DNA of 9,758 nt, taken from assembly GCA_030043545.1 (NCBI GenBank), contig JASHXM010000206.1, positions 1 to 9,758 on the forward strand. Reading direction: 5' to 3'. Within the stretch, counting starts at the first letter, position 1, and every line of letters begins with the position of its first letter. Below are positions 1 through 6,013 of this stretch, piece after piece. The notes below the pieces were generated by a model. The model saw only the letters and a list, made by a program, of their open reading frames with translations, was not told where the DNA came from and searched no databases. Both the position numbers and the translations under genes were made by a program. The DNA is from Thermoplasmata archaeon (GTDB lineage Archaea; Thermoplasmatota; Thermoplasmata; Lutacidiplasmatales; UBA184).

Positions 1-267
1 TGCTCGCCGAACAGCTGGGTCGAGGCGATGCCGGTCGTCCTCGCCCTCGCCGTGCACGCGGGACGCCTCACGCCCGCCGAGGCGCTCACGGCGGCGACCG
101 TCAACGCCGCCGCGGCGATCGGGCTCGCCGACGCGGGGACGATCGCGCCCGGCCGTCCCGCCGACCTCGTGGTGCTGCCGATCCGCTCCAGCGCCGAGGT
201 GGGGTACCGGTTCGACGTGCGACCGACGGCCGTTTACCGTCAGGGAAAACCGGTTTCTCCGCCGTAA
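1..267 (+). CDS. hutI: Imidazolonepropionase, C-terminal part (5' end outside window)
   Basis: The reading frame is open from base 1 and ends at TAA 265-267, giving the last 88 residues of an amidohydrolase-superfamily enzyme. It starts CSPNSWVEAMPVVLALAVHA, followed by LTPAEALTAATVNAAAAIGL and then GTIAPGRPADLVVL, near the C-terminus. The SPNSWVEAMP stretch just after the expected last metal/active-site Asp, the TPAEAL helix and the PG-ADLVVL closing strand are typical of HutI. From the family: it hydrolyses 4-imidazolone-5-propanoate to N-formimidoyl-L-glutamate, the third step of histidine breakdown in the cytoplasm. The ending 'YRF-V' followed by 'VYRQGKPV' also matches HutI better than dihydroorotase or cytosine deaminase. 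The metal-binding histidines lie upstream of the window, so activity cannot be judged. Other hut genes, if clustered, would also be upstream; none follows. Confidence 0.85.
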   Translation, partial: CSPNSWVEAMPVVLALAVHAGRLTPAEALTAATVNAAAAIGLADAGTIAPGRPADLVVLPIRSSAEVGYRFDVRPTAVYRQGKPVSPP

Positions 268-280
268 CTCCGTCAGTATG

Positions 281-288
281 TTCAAATA
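281..288 (+). promoter_or_regulatory. TATA-like box for the 71-residue protein gene
   Basis: TTCAAATA lies in a short AT-richer patch between hutI and the next gene, centred about 39 bases before the ATG at 324. With usual archaeal spacing, transcription would begin near 311 and give a very short leader. The GAGGT at 312-316, seven bases before the ATG, would then serve as ribosome-binding site. This is inferred from sequence only. Confidence 0.5.
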
Positions 289-323
289 GGGGCGCTTTCC
301 ATGCCGCCGCCGAGGTCGCCACG

Positions 324-539
324 ATGGCGCAGCAAGTAGGCAAGGAACAGATCAAGCGAGAGAAAGGCTACCTGTACTACCTCGGGAAGGACGGGTACCT
401 TTGGAAGACTCCCACGAAGCTCAACAAGTCCGGGCGCAAGGCGCGCGTGGGGACCGAGAAGATCACCCGCCAGGACGGATACATGTACTTCCTCGACAAG
501 AAGGGGTTCGTCTCGCGGGCCAAGATGAAGAACGCCTGA
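324..539 (+). CDS. Small basic protein of 71 residues with an internal 28-residue duplication
   Basis: This is a short Lys/Tyr/Gly-rich protein without signal peptide, membrane segment or cysteine. Residues 5-32 and 42-69 align without gaps with 12 of 28 identities. Each half contains a V-G-x-E-x-I-x-R lead-in and then a G-Y-x-Y-x-L-x-K-x-G aromatic core (G15-G24 and G52-G61), which suggests two beta-hairpins. A Lys/Arg-rich linker (33-41) joins them. The ATG at 324 is chosen because GAGGT at 312-316 gives a good ribosome-binding site and a TATA-like box lies upstream. Net positive charge and small size would suit a nucleic-acid- or ribosome-associated protein, but that is inference. I have a faint recollection of similar short proteins in other archaea and cannot name a family. 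It appears to be monocistronic, with a terminator right behind it. Its lysine content makes it less GC-rich than its neighbours. Confidence 0.8.
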   Translation: MAQQVGKEQIKREKGYLYYLGKDGYLWKTPTKLNKSGRKARVGTEKITRQDGYMYFLDKKGFVSRAKMKNA

Positions 540-559
540 ACGGAACTCCCTCCTTCGCC

Positions 560-597
560 GAGGGGCTCCGCCCGGGGCCCCTCCCGTTTTCTTTTCG
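560..597 (+). terminator. Hairpin followed by T-rich tract behind the 71-residue protein gene
   Basis: GAGGGGC (560-566) pairs perfectly with GCCCCTC (577-583) around a 10-base loop. It is followed at 587-596 by TTTTCTTTTC, the most T-rich run in this stretch. It begins 20 bases after the stop at 539. Archaeal polymerase stops mainly at U-tracts, so the T-rich run is probably the working part. Confidence 0.6.
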
Positions 598-624
598 ACC
601 GACGCTCCCGTCCATCGCGGCGCC

Positions 625-632
625 CAAATATC
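625..632 (+). promoter_or_regulatory. TATA-like box for the zinc-ribbon gene, leaderless spacing
   Basis: CAAATATC is centred about 29-30 bases before the ATG at 658, inside otherwise very GC-rich DNA. This spacing puts the start of transcription at or next to the ATG. No Shine-Dalgarno sequence precedes the ATG, which fits a leaderless message. Confidence 0.55.
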
Positions 633-657
633 GGCGGCGCGCTGGCGGACCCGGACC

Positions 658-807
658 ATGGGCTGCCGGAACGACCCCGACGATCCCCGGAAGTGCGAGC
701 GGTGCGGCGCGTTCCTCTGGGTCGCCGAAGAGGGGCTGTTCTGCGGCGACTGCGGGGTCGTGATGCCGTGCACCATGCGCCTCCGCCCGCTCCCGGCGGA
801 TCCGTAG
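658..807 (+). CDS. Small zinc-ribbon protein, 49 residues
   Basis: The protein starts MGCRNDPDDPRKCERCGAF. Two CxxC knuckles, C13-E-R-C16 and C29-G-D-C32, are separated by 12 residues (GAFLWVAEEGLF), the standard arrangement of a compact zinc ribbon. Further cysteines at 3 and 38 lie outside it. The knuckle sequence CERCGAFLW followed by LFCGDCGVV resembles the short ribbons seen in transcription, ribosomal and nucleic-acid-binding proteins, but nothing points to a specific partner. The ATG is supported by a TATA-like box 30 bases upstream (leaderless type). The frame stops at TAG 805-807 after a Pro-rich tail. It could be an independent regulator or an accessory to nrdJ downstream; the intervening 314 bases with their own promoter argue against an operon. 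Confidence 0.65.
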   Translation: MGCRNDPDDPRKCERCGAFLWVAEEGLFCGDCGVVMPCTMRLRPLPADP

Positions 808-864
808 CCCGCGGACCGGCGCGGAGTGCGCTTCCGGACTTACTCAGGAACGGCCCGAGCGCTT

Positions 865-896
865 CGCGCGACGCGCGCGCCGACCGTTGTCGCGCG
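865..896. repeat. 8-base inverted repeat upstream of the nrdJ TATA box
   Basis: CGCGCGAC (865-872) and GTCGCGCG (889-896) are perfect inverted copies 16 bases apart, ending 18 bases before the TATA box. A third copy, GTCGCGCG, lies at 975-982, in the leader. This could be a binding site for a regulator, but such words are frequent in DNA of this composition. Confidence 0.3.
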
Positions 897-914
897 GATT
901 CCGACCGAGCACAC

Positions 915-922
915 TTATACAC
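915..922 (+). promoter_or_regulatory. TATA box of nrdJ
   Basis: TTATACAC is the best TATA-box match on this strand in the window, set in strongly GC-rich flanks. With about 26 bases spacing it predicts initiation near 944, some 180 bases before the nrdJ ATG. No stronger promoter lies closer to the gene. Confidence 0.6.
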
Positions 923-951
923 GACGCGTGGTGGCGGCACCCGGAGGGTTT

Positions 952-1072
952 CCGAAGTGTCTTCCGCGACTTCGGTCGCGCGTTCTTCCCCGATCGACCG
1001 GTGCGAAACGGTCTCTCGCCGAGGCCGTTCCCGCGACCGGCCGACGCCGCGATAGGGACGGACGGCGTCCGG
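952..1072 (+). promoter_or_regulatory. nrdJ leader with alternative hairpins
   Basis: Hairpin A pairs CCGAAGT 952-958 with ACTTCGG 969-975. Hairpin A' pairs CGCGAC 965-970 with GTCGCG 975-980 around a TTCG loop, the very stable C(UUCG)G tetraloop; A and A' share bases and exclude each other. Hairpin B (GACCG 996-1000 with CGGTC 1009-1013) competes with B' (ACGGTCTC 1008-1015 with GAGGCCGT 1021-1028, one G-U pair). Hairpin C pairs GACGCCG 1043-1049 with CGGCGTC 1063-1069. This could be a cis-acting switch, but I see no convincing cobalamin-riboswitch B12 box. Function is inferred. Confidence 0.35.
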
Positions 1073-1105
1073 TACGTCGATCGACGGTCGACCGGCCCGC
1101 CCTCC

Positions 1106-1110
1106 AGGAG
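1106..1110 (+). promoter_or_regulatory. Ribosome-binding site of nrdJ
   Basis: AGGAG, eleven bases before the ATG at 1122, is a slightly long but acceptable spacing and decides the start codon. The reading frame is open further upstream, but no other start there has a comparable site. Confidence 0.55.
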
Positions 1111-1121
1111 TCAACGTTTCC

Positions 1122-3908
1122 ATGGCCGCCTCGAAGAAGCGCCCCGTGCCATCGCCGGACGACACCGCCGTCCGCCCGAGCCCGCGGCTCGGGCGGGAAC
1201 CGATCCCGGTGCCGCGGCTCGCGCCGCGCGGGAAGACCGCCTTCGACACCGTCCCGTGGCGGACGCACGACGCGCTGATCAAGACCGCCGACGGCAAGGT
1301 GATCTTCGAGCAGCGCGGGATCCGCGCGCCGGCGACGTGGTCGGAGACGAGCATCAACATCGCCGCGTCGAAGTACTTCCGCGTCCTGGACGGACGGCGC
1401 GAGAACTCGATCGAGGGGATGATCCGGCGGGTCTGCCACTGGATCGCGCAGAAGGGGCTCGAGCTCGGCTACCTGGAGACGAGCGAGGAGTCGACGACCC
1501 TCGAGGAGAGCCTCTCGTTCCTGATGGTCCAGCAGATGGCCGCGTTCAACAGCCCCGTCTGGTTCAACGTCGGCGTCCGCGAGCCGCCGCAGTGCTCGGC
1601 GTGCTTCATCCAGTCGATCTCGGACGACATGGACTCGATCCTCGCCCTCGCGACGAGCGAGGGCCGCCTGTTCAAGGGTGGCAGCGGCACGGGGACGAAC
1701 CTGTCGCCGCTCCGCGGCAGCCACGAGCGGCTCGCCGGCGGTGGGATCGCGTCGGGGCCGGTGTCGTTCATGCGCGCGTTCGACGCGCTCGCCGGCGTGA
1801 TCAAATCCGGCGGGACGACCCGCCGCGCGGCGAAGATGGTGATCCTCAACATGGACCACCCGGACATCCTCGATTTCATCGACTGCAAGGTCCGCGAGGA
1901 GGACAAGGCGGCGGCGCTGATCCGGGAGGGGTACTCGTCGAACTTCGACGGGACCGACCCCGACTCCGCGTACGCCTCGATCGCCTACCAGAACGCGAAC
2001 CACTCGGTCCGGATCCCGGACGCGTTCATGGAGGCGGTCGCCCGGGACGGCGACTGGGCGACGTACAACCGGACCGACCACTCGGTCGCGCAGACGCTCC
2101 GCGCCCGCGACCTCTGGCGGAAGCTCGCGTACGCCGCGTGGCGGTGCGGCGACCCCGGCGTCCAGTTCGACGACATCACCAACGACTGGCACACGTCGCC
2201 GAACTCGGGCCGGATCAACGCCTCCAACCCGTGCAGCGAGTACCTGTTCCTCGACGACTCGGCGTGCAACCTCGCCTCGATCAACCTCCTCAAGTTCTTG
2301 GACCCGAAGGGGCTCCTCGACGTCGAGCTGTTCCGCCGCGCGGTCCGCACGATGACGATCGCGATGGAGATCGTCGTCGACGCGTCGAGCTACCCGACCG
2401 CGTCGATCGCCCAGAACTCGCACGACTACCGGCCCCTCGGGCTCGGCTACGCGAACCTGGGCGCGCTCCTGATGCACTACGGGCTCGCCTACGACTCGGA
2501 CGCGGGTCGCGCGCTCGCCGCCGGCATCTCCGCCCTCCTCTCCGCCGAGGGGTACCACACCTCCGCCGAGATCGCGAAGCGGACCGGACCGTTCCCCGGC
2601 TTCGAGAAGAACCGCGCGCCGATGCTCCGCGTGATGGGCAAGCACGCGAAGGCGGCGGAGCGGATCCACGCGGGCGACGCGCGGCTGACCGGCCTCGTGG
2701 CGACCGCGGTCGACCGGTGGCGCGAGACGGTCCAGGCCGGCGAGCTGTGGGGGTACCGCAACGCGCAGATCTCCGTGATCGCCCCGACCGGGACGATCGG
2801 CCTCCTGATGGGGTGCGACACGCTCGGCCTCGAGCCCGAGCTGTCGCTCGTCAAGACGAAGAACCTGGTCGGCGGCGGCATCCTCAAGATGGTCAACCGC
2901 ACCGTGCCCGACGGGCTCACGGCGCTCGGCTACTCCGCGGAGGAGACGAAGGCGATCACGGCGCATCTCGAGTCGTCCGGCACGCTCGAGGGCGCGCCGG
3001 GGCTCGACCCCGCGGACCTCGCGGTGTTCGACTGCGCCCTCGCGGCGGTCGGCGGCCACCGGACGATCTCCCCGATGGGGCACTTGAAGATGCTCGGCGC
3101 CGTCCAGCCGTTCCTCTCGGGCGGCGCGTCGAAGACGATCAACCTCCCGAACGAGGCGACCGTCGAGGAGATCGAGCGGATCTACCTGGAGGCGTGGCGC
3201 CTCGGCATCAAGTCGGTCGCCCTCTACCGGGACGGCTGCAAGGCGTCGCAGCCGTTCGAGACCGGCAAGGGGAAGGCCGGCGCGCCGGTCGGCCCGCGCG
3301 GGCCGGCCCGCGAGCGGCTCCCCGACGAGCGGCGCGCGCTCACGCACCACTTCTCGGTCGGGGGCCACGACGGCTACGTCACGGTCGGCCTCTATCCGGA
3401 CGGCCGGCCGGGGGAGATCTTCTTCCGCGTGACGAAGGAAGGGTCGACCGTCAACGGCCTCATGGACTCGCTCGGGATCTCGATGTCGATGGCGCTCCAG
3501 CACGGGGTGCCGCTCAAGGACCTCGTCCGGAAGCTCGCGCACCTTCGGTTCGAGCCGGCCGGGGCGACGAACAACCCCAAGGTCCGGTTCGCGAAGTCGA
3601 TCCCCGACTACGTCGCGCGGTGGCTCGCGCTCGAGTTCCTCTCCGAGGACGAGCGCCGGGCGATCGGGCTCGAAGGCCCGGCCGAGGCGAACGGGAACGG
3701 CAACGGGCACGGCGCCGCGCCGGCCGCGAAGCCGGCGGCGCCGACGACCGTGAAGTTCGAGACGCGGGCGCTCGACTCGTTCGCGCCGGAGCCGACGGGC
3801 GGCGTCACCGAGGACTCCCCGGCGTGCGCGCAGTGCGGCGGGATCATGGTCCGCTCCGGGACCTGCTACGCCTGCACCGTCTGCGGGTCGACGAGCGGCT
3901 GCTCGTAG
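1122..3908 (+). CDS. nrdJ: Adenosylcobalamin-dependent ribonucleotide reductase (class II), 928 residues
   Basis: It reduces ribonucleotides to deoxyribonucleotides in the cytoplasm, using adenosylcobalamin to make the thiyl radical, so it works with or without oxygen and needs no small subunit. Key residues are visible: redox pair C161 (QCSACFI) and C382 (SACNLASINL); radical-bearing C371 within N369-x-C371-x-E373 (NPCSEYLF); a glycine-rich loop FKGGSGTGTNLS at 184-195; and PTGTIGLLMG at 555-564. The 11-residue spacing C371-C382 matches the known class II spacing. A TSCPD-type domain lies at about 742-838. It is followed by an Asn/Gly/Ala/Pro linker (about 855-873) and a C-terminal cysteine ribbon (C902, C905, C915, C918, C921, C927), the tail expected to pass electrons from thioredoxin. 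No N-terminal ATP-cone is seen, so overall activity control by dATP is probably absent. Length fits the long NrdJ type. A promoter and a structured leader lie upstream; the gene ends 13 bases from the convergent transporter gene. Confidence 0.95.
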   Translation: MAASKKRPVPSPDDTAVRPSPRLGREPIPVPRLAPRGKTAFDTVPWRTHDALIKTADGKVIFEQRGIRAPATWSETSINIAASKYFRVLDGRRENSIEGMIRRVCHWIAQKGLELGYLETSEESTTLEESLSFLMVQQMAAFNSPVWFNVGVREPPQCSACFIQSISDDMDSILALATSEGRLFKGGSGTGTNLSPLRGSHERLAGGGIASGPVSFMRAFDALAGVIKSGGTTRRAAKMVILNMDHPDILDFIDCKVREEDKAAALIREGYSSNFDGTDPDSAYASIAYQNANHSVRIPDAFMEAVARDGDWATYNRTDHSVAQTLRARDLWRKLAYAAWRCGDPGVQFDDITNDWHTSPNSGRINASNPCSEYLFLDDSACNLASINLLKFLDPKGLLDVELFRRAVRTMTIAMEIVVDASSYPTASIAQNSHDYRPLGLGYANLGALLMHYGLAYDSDAGRALAAGISALLSAEGYHTSAEIAKRTGPFPGFEKNRAPMLRVMGKHAKAAERIHAGDARLTGLVATAVDRWRETVQAGELWGYRNAQISVIAPTGTIGLLMGCDTLGLEPELSLVKTKNLVGGGILKMVNRTVPDGLTALGYSAEETKAITAHLESSGTLEGAPGLDPADLAVFDCALAAVGGHRTISPMGHLKMLGAVQPFLSGGASKTINLPNEATVEEIERIYLEAWRLGIKSVALYRDGCKASQPFETGKGKAGAPVGPRGPARERLPDERRALTHHFSVGGHDGYVTVGLYPDGRPGEIFFRVTKEGSTVNGLMDSLGISMSMALQHGVPLKDLVRKLAHLRFEPAGATNNPKVRFAKSIPDYVARWLALEFLSEDERRAIGLEGPAEANGNGNGHGAAPAAKPAAPTTVKFETRALDSFAPEPTGGVTEDSPACAQCGGIMVRSGTCYACTVCGSTSGCS

Positions 3909-3921
3909 GGCGGCCGGCCCG

Positions 3922-5487
3922 TCACGCGCGGGGCGCCGTCGCGGCCGGGGTCGCCGGCTCGGGCCCCGCCGCTCCCGGCGTCGGGACGGACGCCTCCGCG
4001 CGGCGCCCGTCGGCGTGGAACTTGTAGTTGCGGAGCCCGAGGGCGAGGAGCCCGCCGACCGCCGCGACCGACGCGGTGAGGGCGAACAGGAGCTCGTAGG
4101 CGGTGATCGACGGGCCGGTCGCGGTCGCGTAGCTCGCGGCGACGGTGGCGACGATCACGGGGCCGATCGCGCTCCCCAGGTTCCGGAACGTCTGGTTCAT
4201 GCCGGTCTGGATGCCGAGCTCGTTCGGGGCGACGGAGAGGACGATGATGTTCGACATCGCGATCAGGACCGCCACGTTCCCGACGAGCGTCGGGATCATC
4301 AGGATCGACAGCTCGACGATCGTCGCGTGCAGGACGAGCAGTCCGCCCGCCCCGAGGACGACGAGGGAGAAGCCGGCGAGCATCACCGGCTTCGGACCGG
4401 CGCGGGCGACCAGGTGGCCCCACCGCGGCGCGGTCGCGAGCATCCCGAGCGCCGACGGGAGCGCCGCGAGCCCCATCTGGAAGCCGTCCAGGTTGAAGCC
4501 GGGGGCGAACTGCTCCTCGAGCAGGAACGTCATCGTGACGAAGACGAGGAACATCGCGATCCCGGCGATCACGCCGTTCGCGTTCGAGATCCAGATGTTG
4601 CGCTGCTTGAGCGCGCGGAACGAGACGACCGGGACCGGCGCCCGCGGTTCCCAGAGGAGGAAGATCGCGGTCGCGGCGGCCGCCAGCAGGAACAGCTCGG
4701 GGACCCCCCACGGGACCCCGCCGTACCGGACCGCGGCGACGTTCGTCCACCCCCAGTACGCCCCCTCGGTGAGGCCGAGCATCGCCGTGGCGAGCGCGAT
4801 GCCCAGGCTGCCGATCCCGAGGAAGTCGATCGGCTTCGGGGAGAGGTTCGGCGACTCGCGCAGCACGTAGTACGCGACGACGACGAGGGCGAGCGAGATC
4901 GGCGTCACGGTGTGGTAGGTGAGCTGCCAGCCGAAGGCGACGGTGAGGTAGCCGCCCCCGACGAGCCCCAGCGCGGCGCCCGCGGCGAACATCCCCGAGA
5001 CGATCCCCTGGGCCTGCCCGACGCGCGCCGCCGGGAACACCTCGGGCAGCATCGCGAACGCGAGGGGGAACATCCCCATCCCGAGCCCCTGGAACGCCCG
5101 CGCCCCGATCAGGAGGTAGAGCTGGTTCGCCCGGTCGACGCCGAGCGCGGCGCCGATCTCGGGCGTGAACCCGGCGACGCTGACGGCGACGGTGTACAGC
5201 GCCATGACGACGAGGAGCATCCGCTTCTTGCCGTACTTGTCGCCGAGCTTGCCGAAGACCGGCGTCGCCACCGTGCCGACGAGGAGGTAGGCGGCGACGA
5301 TCCAGACGACCGTGCTGGGCGGCGGGTAGTTGAAGAACAGCGTGAACGCCTTGAACGCCGGCAGGACCATCGTCTCGACGTACGTGACCATCAGCGCCAT
5401 CCCGGCGAGGACGATCATCACCGCGCGCGCGGTGCGCGGGTCGAACGGGGTGCCGGCGGCCGTCGTCGTCGGAGCCGGCGCGCTCAC
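3922..5487 (-). CDS. MFS drug-efflux transporter, DHA2 (14-helix) type, 521 residues
   Basis: This is an integral membrane proton-coupled exporter of the EmrB/QacA group by family resemblance; its substrate is unknown. About 14 hydrophobic segments can be counted between residues 22 and 490. Motif A is clear after helix 2 (GKLGDKYGKKRML, residues 79-91, with D83). YVETMVLPAF at 36-45 occupies the motif D1 position of helix 1, and the antiporter motif C region in helix 5 reads AAGAALGLVGGGYL, with a Gly-rich core but no GP pair. The C-terminal tail is Pro/Ala/Thr-rich and probably disordered. I chose GTG at 5487 rather than an ATG 45 codons upstream. It overlaps the marR-type stop as GTGA, has AGGAGGT six bases before it, and the extension is Arg/Gly/Pro-rich sequence lying inside the upstream gene. 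It is co-transcribed with and very likely controlled by the MarR protein. Confidence 0.92.
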   Translation of the reverse strand: MSAPAPTTTAAGTPFDPRTARAVMIVLAGMALMVTYVETMVLPAFKAFTLFFNYPPPSTVVWIVAAYLLVGTVATPVFGKLGDKYGKKRMLLVVMALYTVAVSVAGFTPEIGAALGVDRANQLYLLIGARAFQGLGMGMFPLAFAMLPEVFPAARVGQAQGIVSGMFAAGAALGLVGGGYLTVAFGWQLTYHTVTPISLALVVVAYYVLRESPNLSPKPIDFLGIGSLGIALATAMLGLTEGAYWGWTNVAAVRYGGVPWGVPELFLLAAAATAIFLLWEPRAPVPVVSFRALKQRNIWISNANGVIAGIAMFLVFVTMTFLLEEQFAPGFNLDGFQMGLAALPSALGMLATAPRWGHLVARAGPKPVMLAGFSLVVLGAGGLLVLHATIVELSILMIPTLVGNVAVLIAMSNIIVLSVAPNELGIQTGMNQTFRNLGSAIGPVIVATVAASYATATGPSITAYELLFALTASVAAVGGLLALGLRNYKFHADGRRAEASVPTPGAAGPEPATPAATAPRA

Positions 5488-5957
5488 GCGGCGACCTCCT
5501 CGGGGACCGGCATCTCGCCGAGCCGGGCCCCGACCTCGCGGAAGACGCGGATCGCGGCCGCCAGGTCGTCGGCCGGGACCGCCCGCGCGGCCCGGGACAT
5601 CTCCTCCGCGATCCGGCGCCACAGCCGCTCCTCCACGCGCTTACCGCGCGCGGTGAGCGTCAGCTCGACCTCGCGGTGGTCGCGCGCCGAGCGCTGCCGC
5701 CGGACCAGGCCCGCGCCCTCGAGCTGGTCGATGCTCCCGCAGGCGGTGGGCGCCGAGACTCCCAGGGTCCGCGCGACCGCGCTCACCGACGCCGTCCCGT
5801 CGCTCGAGACGACGTGCAGCGCCCAGAACTGGGCGATCGTGACCCCCTCCTCGGCGAGCGCCGGCTGGAGCCGGCGCACGGTCGCCTTCATCACGCCGTG
5901 CACGCGCTCGACGAGCTCGGGGACGGCGGCGGCCCGGGACGGGGACGGAGTGACCAT
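5484..5957 (-). CDS. MarR-family transcriptional regulator, 157 residues
   Basis: This is a winged-helix repressor of the MarR type, expected to bind DNA as a dimer and let go on binding a small ligand or on cysteine oxidation. The order is an N-terminal helix (12-36), helix-turn-helix around 57-86 (SVSAVARTLGVSAPTACGSI then DQLEGAGLV), the wing with the family signature SARDHREVELTLTARGK (90-106), and C-terminal dimerisation helices (107-148). A single cysteine (C73) sits in the recognition-helix region. The ATG at 5957 has GGAG five bases upstream and an AT-rich promoter. It is the first gene of a two-gene operon with the efflux pump, a standard arrangement in which the regulator represses its own operon. 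The direct repeats next to the promoter are the likely operator. Confidence 0.93.
   Translation of the reverse strand: MVTPSPSRAAAVPELVERVHGVMKATVRRLQPALAEEGVTIAQFWALHVVSSDGTASVSAVARTLGVSAPTACGSIDQLEGAGLVRRQRSARDHREVELTLTARGKRVEERLWRRIAEEMSRAARAVPADDLAAAIRVFREVGARLGEMPVPEEVAA
5494..5500 (-). promoter_or_regulatory. Ribosome-binding site of the transporter gene
   Basis: On the complementary strand AGGAGGT lies six bases before the GTG at 5487. It is the strongest Shine-Dalgarno match in the window, embedded in the last codons of the MarR gene. It settles the transporter start and explains how a four-base-overlapping gene is translated efficiently. Confidence 0.75.
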
Positions 5958-5965
5958 TCGAGCTC

Positions 5966-5992
5966 CAAATGATTAGGGTAGCAAATAGTTAG
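5966..5992 (-). repeat. Paired 11-base direct repeats, candidate MarR operator
   Basis: Read on the plus strand, CAAATGATTAG (5966-5976) and CAAATAGTTAG (5982-5992) agree at 9 of 11 bases, and their starts are 16 bases apart. They fill the space between TATA box and ribosome-binding site and cover the predicted transcription start, where a bound repressor would block the operon. MarR sites are usually palindromic; these are direct repeats, so the assignment is tentative. Confidence 0.45.
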
Positions 5993-5993
5993 T

Positions 5994-6001
5994 GGATATA
6001 A
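5994..6001 (-). promoter_or_regulatory. TATA box of the MarR-transporter operon
   Basis: TTATATCC on the complementary strand is centred about 40 bases before the ATG at 5957. It predicts initiation near 5972 and a leader of about 15 bases with GGAG at 5963-5966. It lies in the most AT-rich stretch of the window. Confidence 0.65.
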
Positions 6002-6013
6002 CGATTCGGGCGC

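Larger units (their letters stand above)
808..1121 (+). other. Gene-free region: nrdJ control region and leader
   Basis: No convincing gene is seen on either strand. The open frames that cross it have no start signals and are Arg-rich shadow frames. It contains an 8-base inverted repeat (865-896), a TATA box (915-922), a chain of hairpins (952-1072), a perfect 12-base palindrome CGTCGATCGACG (1075-1086) and the ribosome-binding site of nrdJ (1106-1110). From the predicted transcription start near 944, the message would carry a 5' leader of about 180 bases, long compared with the nearly leaderless genes around it. Confidence 0.6.

Noticed and set aside
1075..1121. Possible B12 box of a cobalamin riboswitch (CCAGGAG at 1104-1110)
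   Set aside because: Only seven bases agree with the conserved box and they coincide with the ribosome-binding site; the rest of the box and the usual riboswitch architecture are not apparent.
887..4027. A 1046-codon open frame overlapping nrdJ on the same strand, and a 931-codon frame on the other strand (915-3710)
   Set aside because: Both are composition artefacts: Arg/Asp/Gly-rich or Arg/Glu/Val-rich sequence without domains or start signals, while the 1122-3908 frame has full ribonucleotide reductase signatures.
5488..5622. ATG at 5622 as start of the transporter, adding 45 residues
   Set aside because: The added part is Arg/Gly/Pro-rich, hydrophilic and lies within the MarR gene. GTG at 5487 has a strong ribosome-binding site and the typical four-base overlap.
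4015..5976. A 653-codon plus-strand frame across the transporter and MarR genes
   Set aside because: It is rich in Asp, Glu, Arg and His with no recognisable fold and lies antisense to two genes with clear family motifs.
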